Shown here: in pieces, positions 35,461 to 43,361 of the stretch
Numbering within the stretch: position 1 is the stretch's first letter
Layout: each line of letters opens with the position of its first letter
NCBI GenBank assembly: GCA_023416275.1
Contig: JAEZIB010000155.1
Span: 1 to 64,000, forward strand
Length of the DNA stretch: 64,000 nucleotides
DNA from: Bacillota bacterium
Lineage (GTDB): Bacteria > Bacillota > Clostridia > Acetivibrionales > DSM-1351
Direction of reading: 5' to 3'
Program-made: the position numbers and the translations under genes
The notes under the pieces: model-generated
What the model was told of the DNA's origin: nothing
What the model saw: the letters and a program-made list of their open reading frames with translations, nothing else
Databases searched by the model: none

Positions 35461-35520
35461 ATAATCACCTCAAAATCAATAAAACTAAGCCTTTTTATAA
35501 CTATCAGTAAATACAGAGGC

Positions 35521-36147
35521 TTAGTCACACTTATACTTTTCTAAAATGCTGTTAAATTTATTTTTAACTTCCTCTTTCAGTTGTAAATAATCACCGTTGT
35601 TATAAATAACAGTATTTGCAATGCTAATATACTCTTCTTCAGAAATTTGTGATTTTATTCTGGACACTGCTTCGTTATAAGTCAACCCACTTCTTTTAAT
35701 AATCCTGTCAATACGCAACTCCATTCGTGCAGATACTGTCCATACTTGATCGCATAAGTCTAAAAAACCTGTCTTTATCGGTATTGGGGCATCTATAACA
35801 ATAATCATAGATTTTTGTTTTGCTAGTTCGTTTACTCTAGCTTGTATTTTCTTAGCCACATGGTTATGCATAATGCAATTCAGCTTTTGAAGCATATCCT
35901 CATCTTCAAAAACCATTTCAGCCAGCCTCTTTCTTTTTAGCTGGCCAAACTCATCAACAATATCTGTACCAAATGTGTTAACTAGCTCTTCTAATGCATT
36001 TTCCCCAGGCATAACAATCTGCCTGCTGATAACATCTGCATCAATAATTTCAGCGCCCAAGTCTCTAAGTATTTGGCTGACAGTACTCTTACCGCTCCCA
36101 ATACCTCCTGTTACTCCAAGTACCATTGAATCCTTATTTTGTCTCAT
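35521..36147 (-). CDS. coaE: Dephospho-CoA kinase CoaE
   Basis: Last step of coenzyme A synthesis. The P-loop GVTGGIGSGKSTVS and DADVISRQIV are diagnostic; total ~208 residues, as in the family. The frame continues to 36171 inside polA. ATG 36145-36147 has GGAG nine bases upstream; ATG 36124-36126, preceded by AAGGA and just after the polA stop, gives the shortest canonical protein. Either way it is coupled to polA, the usual polA-coaE arrangement (mutM is absent here). Confidence 0.94.
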   Translation of the reverse strand: MRQNKDSMVLGVTGGIGSGKSTVSQILRDLGAEIIDADVISRQIVMPGENALEELVNTFGTDIVDEFGQLKRKRLAEMVFEDEDMLQKLNCIMHNHVAKKIQARVNELAKQKSMIIVIDAPIPIKTGFLDLCDQVWTVSARMELRIDRIIKRSGLTYNEAVSRIKSQISEEEYISIANTVIYNNGDYLQLKEEVKNKFNSILEKYKCD

Positions 36148-38818
36148 ACCAGGTTTCTCCATGCTTAACATCTACAGTTATAGGAACTGCTAATGACACC
36201 GCATTTTCCATACAATCCTTCAGAAGCTTTGAAACCTCATCTAACTCAGTCTTTTCAGTTTCTATTATAAGCTCATCATGTACCTGTAATATCAATCTTG
36301 ATTTTAACTTCCTTTTTTTGAGTTCATTATAAACCTTTACCATCGATATCTTAATAATATCTGCTGCAGTTCCTTGTATTGGAGTATTCATAGCAATACG
36401 CTCTCCAAAGGCACGCATATGGAAATTGCTGGACTTAAGCTCAGGAAGATATCTTCTTCTGTTAAAAACAGTAGTAACAAAGCCCATCTCCCTACCCTTT
36501 TCAACTGTTTCACTCATATATTCTTTTACACTAGAGTACTTATTCAGGTATTCATCAATATACCTTTTTGCTTCCTTTTTAGTAACTCCAATATCCTGTG
36601 CCAGACTAAAATCTCCTATTCCATATACAATACCAAAGTTAACAGCCTTTGCTCTGGATCTCATCATGGGAGAAACCTCATTTACAGGGATACCAAATAC
36701 CTTAGAGGCGGTAGTGGTATGAATATCTTCATTGCTATTAAATGCCTCAATCATATTTTTGTCACCGGTAATGTGCGCTAAAACTCTCAACTCTATCTGA
36801 GAATAATCGGCATCAAGCAGTACATAATTTTTGTCAGAGGGAATGAAAACCTTCCTGATATTTCTACCAAGCTCCAGCTTTATTGGAATATTCTGAAGAT
36901 TAGGTTCTGTACTGCTAATTCTTCCGGTTGCTGTAACTGTTTGATTAAAGCTAGAATGAATCTTGCCTGTATTTTTGTCAATGACAGTCAATAACCCGTC
37001 AGCATATGTTGATTTTAATTTCATTAATTGTCTATATTCAAGTATTCTATCTACAATCTCATGTTTTTGAGATAGCTTTTCCAACACCTCAGCACCTGTT
37101 GAATATCCTGTTTTTGTCTTTTTAGCTGAAGGCAGACCTAGCTTTTCAAACAGAATAACCCCCAATTGTTTTGGAGAATTTATATTAAAATTCTCACCAG
37201 CAAGCATATAAATTTCATTTTCTAAAACAGAGATTTTTCCATCTAGCTCCTTTGAAAAAGTCTGAAGTCCTTCTACATCTACCTTGAAACCCCATAGTTC
37301 CATATCTGCAAGCACTTCAACAAGCGGTAGCTCAATACTATAAAATAACTCTTCTTGTTCATTTTCTTTAATAACGGGAGCAAAAGCTTGAACCAACTCA
37401 AAAATTACCTTAGCACATGTTGCACAGATTGTATTGGTGTCCATTTCAAGATTTTGTTCCAGCTTTTTACCGTGTTTATCATACAAATTTTCTGCAGGAG
37501 TTATCGCCTTATTCAGAATATCCTCCGATAACTCCGAAATCCTATAACTGCTTCTGGTGGGCTCTAATATATAAGCAGCAATCATAGTGTCAAAGGCAAG
37601 ACCATTTATCTCTATACCAGAAGCTTTTAAATGCTTAATAAACACCTTTAGGTCATGACCATATTTCTTTATTTCCTTGTCCTCAAATATGTCCTTAAGA
37701 GCTTTTATTGCTGTACCACTTGAAAAATCCTTTGAGAATATAAAAACTGCCGGTATTGAATTATCTTCACATGTATAAATGCATAGGTCATCTACAAAGC
37801 TCCCTGAAAGATCCATGTGATAATAAACAGTCATACTTTTGCTGGCTTTAATTGCTTTAATGTACTGTTCTAAATCAGCTATAGAACTTATTTTTATGTG
37901 CTCAGTAGTCATGTTATCTAAAGCCTGTAAAGATGCATTTTCTTTTAAGCCAAATTTCTCTATAAAGGTTCTAAACTCTAGCTTCTTGAAAATATCATAA
38001 AGCTTGTCCTTATCAAAATCAACCCTAAGATATTGCTCCATACTGCAAATATCAGGCATTCTTCTCTCAATTGTAGCAAGCCTTTTACAAAGAAAAGCCA
38101 AATCCTTATTTGCCTCTAATTTCTCACGAACGCCTTTCTTATCAATTAAATCTATATTTTCATATATCTCTTCTATACTGTTAAACTTTTTAATTAATTC
38201 AAGAGCAGTTTTTTCTCCAATTCCAGGAACACCAGGAATATTGTCTGAAGGGTCTCCCATAAGTCCCTTTACATCAATTAGCTTAATTGGAGTCACACCA
38301 TATTTTTCAAATACCTTCTGAGAGTCATACTCATCTGTTTCAGTTTTATTTCCTCTTGTAACTGGAAGCTTAATTCTTGTAGTTTCTGAGGCAAGCTGCA
38401 AAGAGTCTCTATCACCAGTTAATAAAATAGCTTCCATTCCATTTTCTTCTGCACATAGAGAAATAGAACCTAATATATCATCTGCCTCATAACCCACTAC
38501 CTCAACCCTTTTAATATTCATAGCATCTAAAACCTGCTTGATAATGGGAACCTGCTCAGCTAACTCTGGTGGCATTCCCTTTCTTTGGGCTTTGTATTGA
38601 TCGTACTCCTTGTGTCTGAAGGTAGGTGCTTTTAAGTCAAAAGCCACACATAAGTATTTAGGCTCTTCTTCTGCCAAATATTTAGATATAATATTTATAA
38701 AGCCAAATACAGCATTTGTGTGTACACCTTCAGAGTTTGTGAGGTTGGTTGTTTTACTAAGCCCATAAAAAGCCCTGTTCAAAATACTATTACCATCAAC
38801 AATCATTATCTTTTCCAA
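36134..38818 (-). CDS. polA: DNA polymerase I
   Basis: An 894-residue family A polymerase for Okazaki fragment processing and repair. The N-terminal 5' nuclease domain (residues 1-295) includes VAFDLKAPTFRH and GVPGIGEKTA. The middle exonuclease-like domain (about 310-490) lacks the DxE motif of proofreading enzymes (the strand reads MTVYYHMDLSG), so 3'-5' activity is probably lost, as in Bacillus and Thermus enzymes. Polymerase motifs A (LLDADYSQIELRVLAHI), B (RSRAKAVNFGIVYG) and C (LQVHDELIIE) are intact. Start is TTG behind GGAGG. Confidence 0.96.
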   Translation of the reverse strand: MEKIMIVDGNSILNRAFYGLSKTTNLTNSEGVHTNAVFGFINIISKYLAEEEPKYLCVAFDLKAPTFRHKEYDQYKAQRKGMPPELAEQVPIIKQVLDAMNIKRVEVVGYEADDILGSISLCAEENGMEAILLTGDRDSLQLASETTRIKLPVTRGNKTETDEYDSQKVFEKYGVTPIKLIDVKGLMGDPSDNIPGVPGIGEKTALELIKKFNSIEEIYENIDLIDKKGVREKLEANKDLAFLCKRLATIERRMPDICSMEQYLRVDFDKDKLYDIFKKLEFRTFIEKFGLKENASLQALDNMTTEHIKISSIADLEQYIKAIKASKSMTVYYHMDLSGSFVDDLCIYTCEDNSIPAVFIFSKDFSSGTAIKALKDIFEDKEIKKYGHDLKVFIKHLKASGIEINGLAFDTMIAAYILEPTRSSYRISELSEDILNKAITPAENLYDKHGKKLEQNLEMDTNTICATCAKVIFELVQAFAPVIKENEQEELFYSIELPLVEVLADMELWGFKVDVEGLQTFSKELDGKISVLENEIYMLAGENFNINSPKQLGVILFEKLGLPSAKKTKTGYSTGAEVLEKLSQKHEIVDRILEYRQLMKLKSTYADGLLTVIDKNTGKIHSSFNQTVTATGRISSTEPNLQNIPIKLELGRNIRKVFIPSDKNYVLLDADYSQIELRVLAHITGDKNMIEAFNSNEDIHTTTASKVFGIPVNEVSPMMRSRAKAVNFGIVYGIGDFSLAQDIGVTKKEAKRYIDEYLNKYSSVKEYMSETVEKGREMGFVTTVFNRRRYLPELKSSNFHMRAFGERIAMNTPIQGTAADIIKISMVKVYNELKKRKLKSRLILQVHDELIIETEKTELDEVSKLLKDCMENAVSLAVPITVDVKHGETWYETK

Positions 38819-38906
38819 AATAAATTAGCCTCCTTGGGCATTAATATAAGATTATAGCCGATAAACTGACGAATTCGAAAACTGATATTATACAAAATTA
38901 ATACAA

Positions 38907-40166
38907 TTATGAAAGTACAAAAAATATCCTAACAACAACTATTTCTTTTTCATTAATTATTTTATTCATTTCCTGAATAAGTCTTTCTTTTTCAGCTTCA
39001 TAAGCCGATGTATCCTCTTTATTTTTTGATGCAATTGTAATCTTGTTATCTATTTCCACTTTTTTCTTATTTAATTCATTGTAGATTTCACTGATATCTT
39101 TTTTTATTATATCAGTTTTGGAGTTAAATTCCAGATGGTATTTTTCTGACCTTGTTTCCAGCAAACTATACTGATTTATAGGTAAATAGTAATCAACGTA
39201 TTCTTGATCTATGATAAAGCTAGTTGCTGACTCAATTGCTGAAGTATTCGAGTTAGCTTTATCCGAGTTTTCAGCAGAATTCATATTTTTATCAACATTG
39301 TTTTCTGAAACTTTATGTAGCTCACTCGCACCAATATCGTTCATTAATAATTTTAACTGTTCAATTTCTTTACGCTCAGCTGATACCGCCATTTTTATTT
39401 CCGAATAATTTGAAATATATTTTGCAGTATCGGGATTATTACTTGATATTGAATATAGTAGTGCGTCATTTTTTTGTTGCGCATCTTGGCTACCGCTATC
39501 TGTGTCCACTCCTTGTTCAACTTGAAAAGTTCTCACTCTTAAATTATTGTCCGTTGCAGCATTTTCTTTATTATCAGTTGGTATTGATTCGCTGAAGGTT
39601 AATTTGATATCTTTATCTTCAGACATAACCCCCGCTGCTACCTCTTCAGTGCTCTTTGCACTTGATAAATTATTTTCACCACTAGCTTGATCTTGCATGC
39701 TTTTTCCAACTTCACTGTTTAAATCACCTAAATTATCAGTAGTTTGAGCCTTTTTGCTTTCTAGTTGTGGGGCCTCACTGTAATTAGCAGTAGAATCGTT
39801 TTTTGTAACCATACTTGGCATCAAATTATATGCTAATAGTGAAATAACAAGAACAGCTGCCGTTGAAAGACTGGCAATAAACCTTTTGCTTTTTATAATA
39901 AACACTAATTTTTCTTGCTTATTCTTTTTATTTGAACTTTCGCTTACTTGTTGAAGTCGTATATGAAGTGCCTCTGAAAAATTCTCTGGAAGCGGCATAT
40001 CCTGTTCTTCCTTACACAACTCAGCACAATATAAAGCTTCCTCAAATTTAGCTGAGCAATGGCGGCAATTATTCATATGTTCTAAAAAGTCTGACTTTGT
40101 CTCATCATCTAGCAGCTCATCTATATATAACGAAATATATTCATCACATTCTTTGCAGAAATTCAT
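38907..40166 (-). CDS. Anti-sigma factor with zinc-finger ZAS domain
   Basis: A 419-residue membrane protein encoded directly after an ECF sigma gene. The N-terminal ZAS domain has HMNNCRHC (HxxxCxxC), one transmembrane helix is near residues 92-112, and the extracytoplasmic part is a long Ser/Asn/Asp-rich linker followed by a Glu/Lys coiled coil (residues ~340-405). It should hold the ECF sigma inactive until an envelope signal. I use the ATG at 40164-40166, with GGGAGGG upstream, not the frame start at 40184. The end of the sensor region has no family I recognise. Confidence 0.88.
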   Translation of the reverse strand: MNFCKECDEYISLYIDELLDDETKSDFLEHMNNCRHCSAKFEEALYCAELCKEEQDMPLPENFSEALHIRLQQVSESSNKKNKQEKLVFIIKSKRFIASLSTAAVLVISLLAYNLMPSMVTKNDSTANYSEAPQLESKKAQTTDNLGDLNSEVGKSMQDQASGENNLSSAKSTEEVAAGVMSEDKDIKLTFSESIPTDNKENAATDNNLRVRTFQVEQGVDTDSGSQDAQQKNDALLYSISSNNPDTAKYISNYSEIKMAVSAERKEIEQLKLLMNDIGASELHKVSENNVDKNMNSAENSDKANSNTSAIESATSFIIDQEYVDYYLPINQYSLLETRSEKYHLEFNSKTDIIKKDISEIYNELNKKKVEIDNKITIASKNKEDTSAYEAEKERLIQEMNKIINEKEIVVVRIFFVLS

Positions 40167-40186
40167 TGTTATCCCTCCCTTCAATA

Positions 40187-40783
40187 TTATTTGACGTAAT
40201 CAGTAAATAAATGTTCCTTATCTTTGCACAATAAATCTCTTAATTCAGCTCTTGCTCTGCTAATTCTTGATTTAACTGTCCCAACAGGCGACTGAATGAT
40301 TTCGGCTATTTCATCATAGCTAAATCCATTTAAATCCCTAAGTATAATTATAAGTCTGTTTTTTTCACTCATTGTAGAGAGTGCATCATTTATAGCTCTC
40401 CTTTGAGCGTTAATCTCTGCCAGTTTTTCAGGTCCCGGACTTTTTGAAATCAACCTATCTTCTACCTTCAAATCCTCAAAGGTTTTTTGCTCAAGAGAAA
40501 TATCTTTCTTGTTTTTATTTTTTCTCAAAAAATCAAGGCATACATTAGTTGCAATGCGATATAACCATGTGGAAACAGAGCAATTGCCTTTAAAGTCTTT
40601 AATGTACTTAAATGCTTTTATAAACGTCTCTTGTGCCTGCTCACTTGCATCCTCAGAATTATTCAACATTCTATAACATATATTGTATACCTTTATATAA
40701 TAAATGCTGGTAAGTTCCTCAAATGCTTGAACATTCCCATCTCGCGCCTTTTTTAAAAGAAGATTTTCGTTTTCAAGTTTCAT
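40187..40783 (-). CDS. ECF sigma factor (SigW-like)
   Basis: A 198-residue sigma-70 factor of the extracytoplasmic-function class. Region 2 (YNICYRMLNNSEDASEQAQETFIKAF seen around residues 33-58; STWLYRIATNVCLDFLRK) and region 4 (MSEKNRLIIILRDLNGFSYDEIAEI, GTVKSRISRARAEL) are present. It is paired with the anti-sigma gene 20 bp downstream, so its activity is set by that protein. No matching ECF promoter was identified upstream by eye. Confidence 0.93.
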   Translation of the reverse strand: MKLENENLLLKKARDGNVQAFEELTSIYYIKVYNICYRMLNNSEDASEQAQETFIKAFKYIKDFKGNCSVSTWLYRIATNVCLDFLRKNKNKKDISLEQKTFEDLKVEDRLISKSPGPEKLAEINAQRRAINDALSTMSEKNRLIIILRDLNGFSYDEIAEIIQSPVGTVKSRISRARAELRDLLCKDKEHLFTDYVK

Positions 40784-40890
40784 AGCTTTTTGATCCTACT
40801 TTCTTATAATACTATTTCGTATTTAAAATATAGAAACAATATCCTAAATATTGCTTTGAATATTTTTATCACCGATTAATGCAGTGCCAA

Positions 40891-40990
40891 GCTTGAAAAC
40901 AAAGCTTGTACGAACATAGTGCATTTTCAAGCACAAAAAACCACAAGTGGTTTTTGCAGTGAAAACTATATGAAAAGGGGCGTAGGAGGT
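40891..40990 (+). repeat. Orphan copy of the composite element, plus strand
   Basis: Opposite orientation to the other copies. Reading the plus strand: 42-bp hairpin unit (40891-40932; arms GCTTGAAAA and TTTTCAAGC, core CTTGTACGAACATAGTGC), small hairpin AAAACCACAAGTGGTTTT (40936-40955), GCAGTG, then AAAAGGGGCGTAGGAGGT (40973-40990). No start codon with an open frame follows the GGAGGT, so here the element sits alone between the ECF sigma gene and a receiver-domain gene. Compensatory changes (CTCG to CTTG, CGAG to CAAG) keep the arms paired. Confidence 0.85.
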
Positions 40991-41087
40991 TATTATTTAA
41001 ACAACATTTTTGCAAATCTTTGCTCCATCCCCTCAAATGTAACTATATAAAATGCAAATCAAAATTCTAAATGCAAATTAGTATAAG

Positions 41088-41129
41088 AGGTGCGACTCTA
41101 TGACTTTTATCTTAAGTATTATATCATAA
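41088..41129 (+). other. Orphan Shine-Dalgarno and nine-codon frame resembling the aroF leader
   Basis: AAGAGGTGCGACTCT followed by ATG (41100) and a nine-residue frame MTFILSIIS. The stretch aligns with GGAGGTGCAAGTCC-ATG before aroF. TATGA and TCATA at its ends can pair. No gene follows in frame. It may be a relic of the same start module. Confidence 0.35.
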
Positions 41130-41282
41130 TATTTTTCTTATGTAATGTTAAAACAAAATTAAGCTTTGTATACTATGTACATATTTTTCTAAAAAATTCT
41201 TTAAATTTTTTTAAATAATGAAGAAGGTTCTTGCTACTTTTTATAGAATAAGTTAATATAAATTTTTTTGAAGGAGTTAAAT

Positions 41283-41699
41283 ATGGTTAGTACAATTCTT
41301 GTAACTGATGATAACGCTTTAGATAATGCTATTCTCAGAAATTATCTATATAAAGAACACATCAATTTTGTTTCTGCACTTAATGGAAAAGAAGCACTGG
41401 ATATGATAGAAAGCAGAAATATCGATATCATAATATTGGACTTAGAAATGCCAGTTCTGGACGGATTTGGATTTTTAGAAATGTTTTCCAAGACTGATTT
41501 ATACAGAGAAATACCAATTATTTTGGCTTCAAGTGCTGAAAAAGAAGTTTACGAAAAAGCATTTGCTTATGATATTTTTGATTATATCAAAAAACCACTA
41601 ACTCAGACAGATAAACTTGTATTTATCAATAAAATAAGAAAAGCATTGGAATTCCGAAAAATGAAATTAGAATTAAATAAGCTAAAAGTAATTGTTTAA
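41283..41699 (+). CDS. Stand-alone response-regulator receiver domain
   Basis: A 138-residue protein made of a single CheY-like receiver domain with a short helical tail. Acidic pocket TDDN near residue 8 and phospho-acceptor Asp in IIILDLEMPVLDGFG near residue 53; the switch Ser is in LASSAEKE and the Lys in YIKKPLT. No DNA-binding output domain and no histidine kinase nearby, so the partner is unknown. The ATG at 41283 follows GAAGGAG; the frame opens at 41268. It converges on the murA N-terminal fragment, 3 bp apart. Confidence 0.9.
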   Translation: MVSTILVTDDNALDNAILRNYLYKEHINFVSALNGKEALDMIESRNIDIIILDLEMPVLDGFGFLEMFSKTDLYREIPIILASSAEKEVYEKAFAYDIFDYIKKPLTQTDKLVFINKIRKALEFRKMKLELNKLKVIV

Positions 41700-41702
41700 T
41701 GT

Positions 41703-42062
41703 TCATAATATAACACATTCACCTGGATAGCTTATAGTTACTTTTCCTTCTCTTGCCAGTAGTGGTCCCATTAAAATTATCGAAGACCTCATTTCTGTTG
41801 CAAGATTTTCAGGTACAATAGTAGAAGATATTGTAGACGAATCTATTATCGCTGTATTATCTTCTACTTTTACTTTACATCCCAATCTTCTTAGAATATC
41901 TAAAATAACTTCCACATCTTTAAACATTGGGCAGTTTTTAATTATATTTTCTTCCCCGTTTAAGATTGTAGCTGCTAGAATTGGCAAGACTGAATTTTTT
42001 GCACCTTCAATTCTAATCTCACCCTTTAATTTTTTACCTCCCGTGACTATTATTTTGCTCAT
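41703..42062 (-). pseudogene. murA: MurA N-terminal fragment (residues 1 to the catalytic Cys)
   Basis: A 119-residue frame matching the start of MurA: MSKIIVTGGKKLKGEI, IEGAKNSVLPILAATIL (the Lys22/Asn23 substrate pair), ENLATEMRSSIILMGPLLAR and VTISYPGEC, then VIL and a stop. Cys116 corresponds to catalytic Cys115, after which the frame stops; the remainder of MurA is at 28971-29900 on the same strand. The joined halves would give ~418 residues, the normal length. Ribosome binding site GGAGGTG is present, codon use is normal and there is no internal stop, so the piece is not visibly decayed. A 15-bp direct repeat flanks it. Confidence 0.88.
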
Positions 42063-42073
42063 AATATAACACA
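41703..42073 (-). repeat. 15-bp direct repeat flanking the murA N-terminal fragment
   Basis: On the minus strand TGTGTTATATTATGA occurs at 42059-42073, containing the murA start codon, and again at 41703-41717, containing its stop. The copies are 356 bp apart. The second copy supplies the VIL-stop ending. A slipped or microhomology-mediated event between them could have created the truncation. Confidence 0.75.
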
Positions 42074-42509
42074 CCTCCGTCACATTGGGACATTATTAAT
42101 ATCTTTAATTCCACGTGATTCCCTCCTTATAATACTATAATTGGTAAGTCATATATATCCATTAACAGTCATTAAACTTTTCTAGAATTTAAAAAATTAT
42201 AATTCTTTGATTTATTTATGTTTGTTCTGAAAACAGTTTAGGCATTGAGTGTTATTGCTTAATGAACCAAAACTATAAAAAATAGTAGTAGTGTTGAACG
42301 TCAATAATTTTATTTACTATATCCCCGCAATACTATTTTATGCTTTTATTTATAAAGTGTTACTACCCTATAATTTGTCAGGAATTAGGAACAAGTAATC
42401 TACTCTCAAAATTATGATAATTAAGGTTTGGGGCTTATTAATGGAATTGAGTTAAATATAATTGCATGAATAATGGGAATGATTTATTTAAATCTATTAT
42501 GTATAAATA
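42074..42509 (-). other. Upstream region of the murA N fragment; second Shine-Dalgarno
   Basis: AAGGAGGG (42121-42128, minus strand) precedes a GTG at 42112-42114 and a 26-codon frame that overlaps the murA start out of frame. TCAC/GTGA with TGG/CCA can form a loose hairpin between this Shine-Dalgarno and the murA start, recalling the murT and aroF leaders. The remaining ~380 bp are AT-rich with no gene; murG or other division genes, which normally neighbour this murA, are absent. Confidence 0.35.
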
Positions 42510-42574
42510 GGGCAGTTTGAGCATTATACACACAATTTTACTTTTTAATTATATCTATATTGTCAAAACTGCCC
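42510..42574 (-). terminator. Inverted repeat after the coat genes
   Basis: GGGCAGTTT (42510-42518) and AAACTGCCC (42566-42574) are perfect 9-bp inverted repeats around an AT-rich loop, 15 bp after the CotF-like stop. On the minus strand the stem is followed by TATTTATAC, so it may end the coat transcript; the loop is long for a standard terminator. Confidence 0.5.
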
Positions 42575-42588
42575 GTAGCATTATTCTT

Positions 42589-42858
42589 TTATGGCATTTG
42601 TGATTGGATATTTTTTACCTTTTGCTGTGCCATTGAAATTTCTTGTTGATTAGCATTTTGAACAGGATACCATCCCTTTTGCGACATCATATCAAAAACT
42701 TGCTTTTGACCATTAAAGGTTTTTGTCAAAATACTTTGAACATCACTTCTTAACATTTGGCAAGAACTTTCAAGTACCAAGTTTGTTAAAGAAGATGCAG
42801 ACAGCTTGTGTTCATTTAAAATTGATGACATTATTTCTTTGTCTGTTAAATTTGCCAA
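42589..42858 (-). CDS. CotF-like spore coat protein
   Basis: An 89-residue protein of the coat protein F family, with LTDKEIMSSILNEHKLSASSLTNLVLESSCQ near the N-terminus (two-helix bundle; shown at residues 4-34) and the GWYPVQNANQQEI region near residue 62, a common CotF motif. It starts at TTG behind AGGAGGCG. It is expected to be a mother-cell product deposited on the spore. It forms a pair with the 64-residue gene upstream. Confidence 0.85.
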   Translation of the reverse strand: MANLTDKEIMSSILNEHKLSASSLTNLVLESSCQMLRSDVQSILTKTFNGQKQVFDMMSQKGWYPVQNANQQEISMAQQKVKNIQSQMP

Positions 42859-42876
42859 AATATCGCCTCCTATTTA

Positions 42877-43071
42877 TTATTGTCCAGCAGTATTTACATG
42901 CTTCATAAGAATTTGTAAATCGTTCTTTTCCTCGCTTGCCAATTGATTGCAGAGATTTTTTACCTGACTATCAGTTGCAAGCTGCGCACAGCCCTGTAAA
43001 TATTTTATGTTACTTTCACACATGCTAATATTATCTTGTATTAGCATAAGTTCTTTACTTGTAAGTGGCAT
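42877..43071 (-). CDS. Small coat-associated helical protein, 64 aa
   Basis: A 64-residue helical protein (MPLTSKELMLIQDNISMCES ... LQILMKHVNTAGQ) that resembles the small N-terminal partner encoded before CotF-like proteins in Clostridia. It has an AAGGAGG site before the ATG, and the next gene starts 18 bp after its stop. Three cysteines could cross-link. The coat role is inferred from the partner. Confidence 0.75.
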   Translation of the reverse strand: MPLTSKELMLIQDNISMCESNIKYLQGCAQLATDSQVKNLCNQLASEEKNDLQILMKHVNTAGQ

Positions 43072-43323
43072 AATAGTCCTCCTTATAAATTAATACTCAG
43101 ATAATTTATAATTTTTTACCACTACAAAAAATCCGAGTTCTATAATATTGTTTCAAATACTTTATATTTTATTCTAGAAACCTTTGCATGAGAGAAAAAT
43201 GAGCTACTTAACTTTTGAATAGGTAAATCTAACGGTGTAAGAGAATTATGAACTGCGAAGTTGAATATGAAGGACTTAGCAGAAGCTTGGAAATACAGAT
43301 TTTACTATAATAGTTTAAGGAAG

Positions 43324-43351
43324 GCTTGCAGCCAAAGACCACAAGCCTATT
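43324..43351 (-). terminator. Hairpin after tyrS
   Basis: On the minus strand AGGCTTG pairs with CAAGCCT with a 13-nt loop, ~10 bp after the tyrS stop. The following bases (TTCCTTAAAC) are only weakly U-rich, so termination is likely but not certain. Confidence 0.45.
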
Positions 43352-43361
43352 TTATAAGATT

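Noticed and set aside
36134..38818. Proofreading-competent DNA polymerase I
   Set aside because: The middle domain lacks the DxE exonuclease motif, so proofreading should not be claimed; the polymerase and 5' nuclease motifs are intact.
29889..41721. 11-bp inverted repeat TGAATGTGTTA (29889-29899) / TAACACATTCA (41711-41721) exactly at the two murA breakpoints, suggesting an invertible switch
   Set aside because: Flipping the segment between them would not rejoin the murA halves, both of which lie outside the segment on the same strand; no recombinase gene is inside. Part of the match comes from homologous codons around the catalytic Cys. Kept only as a note for breakpoint analysis.
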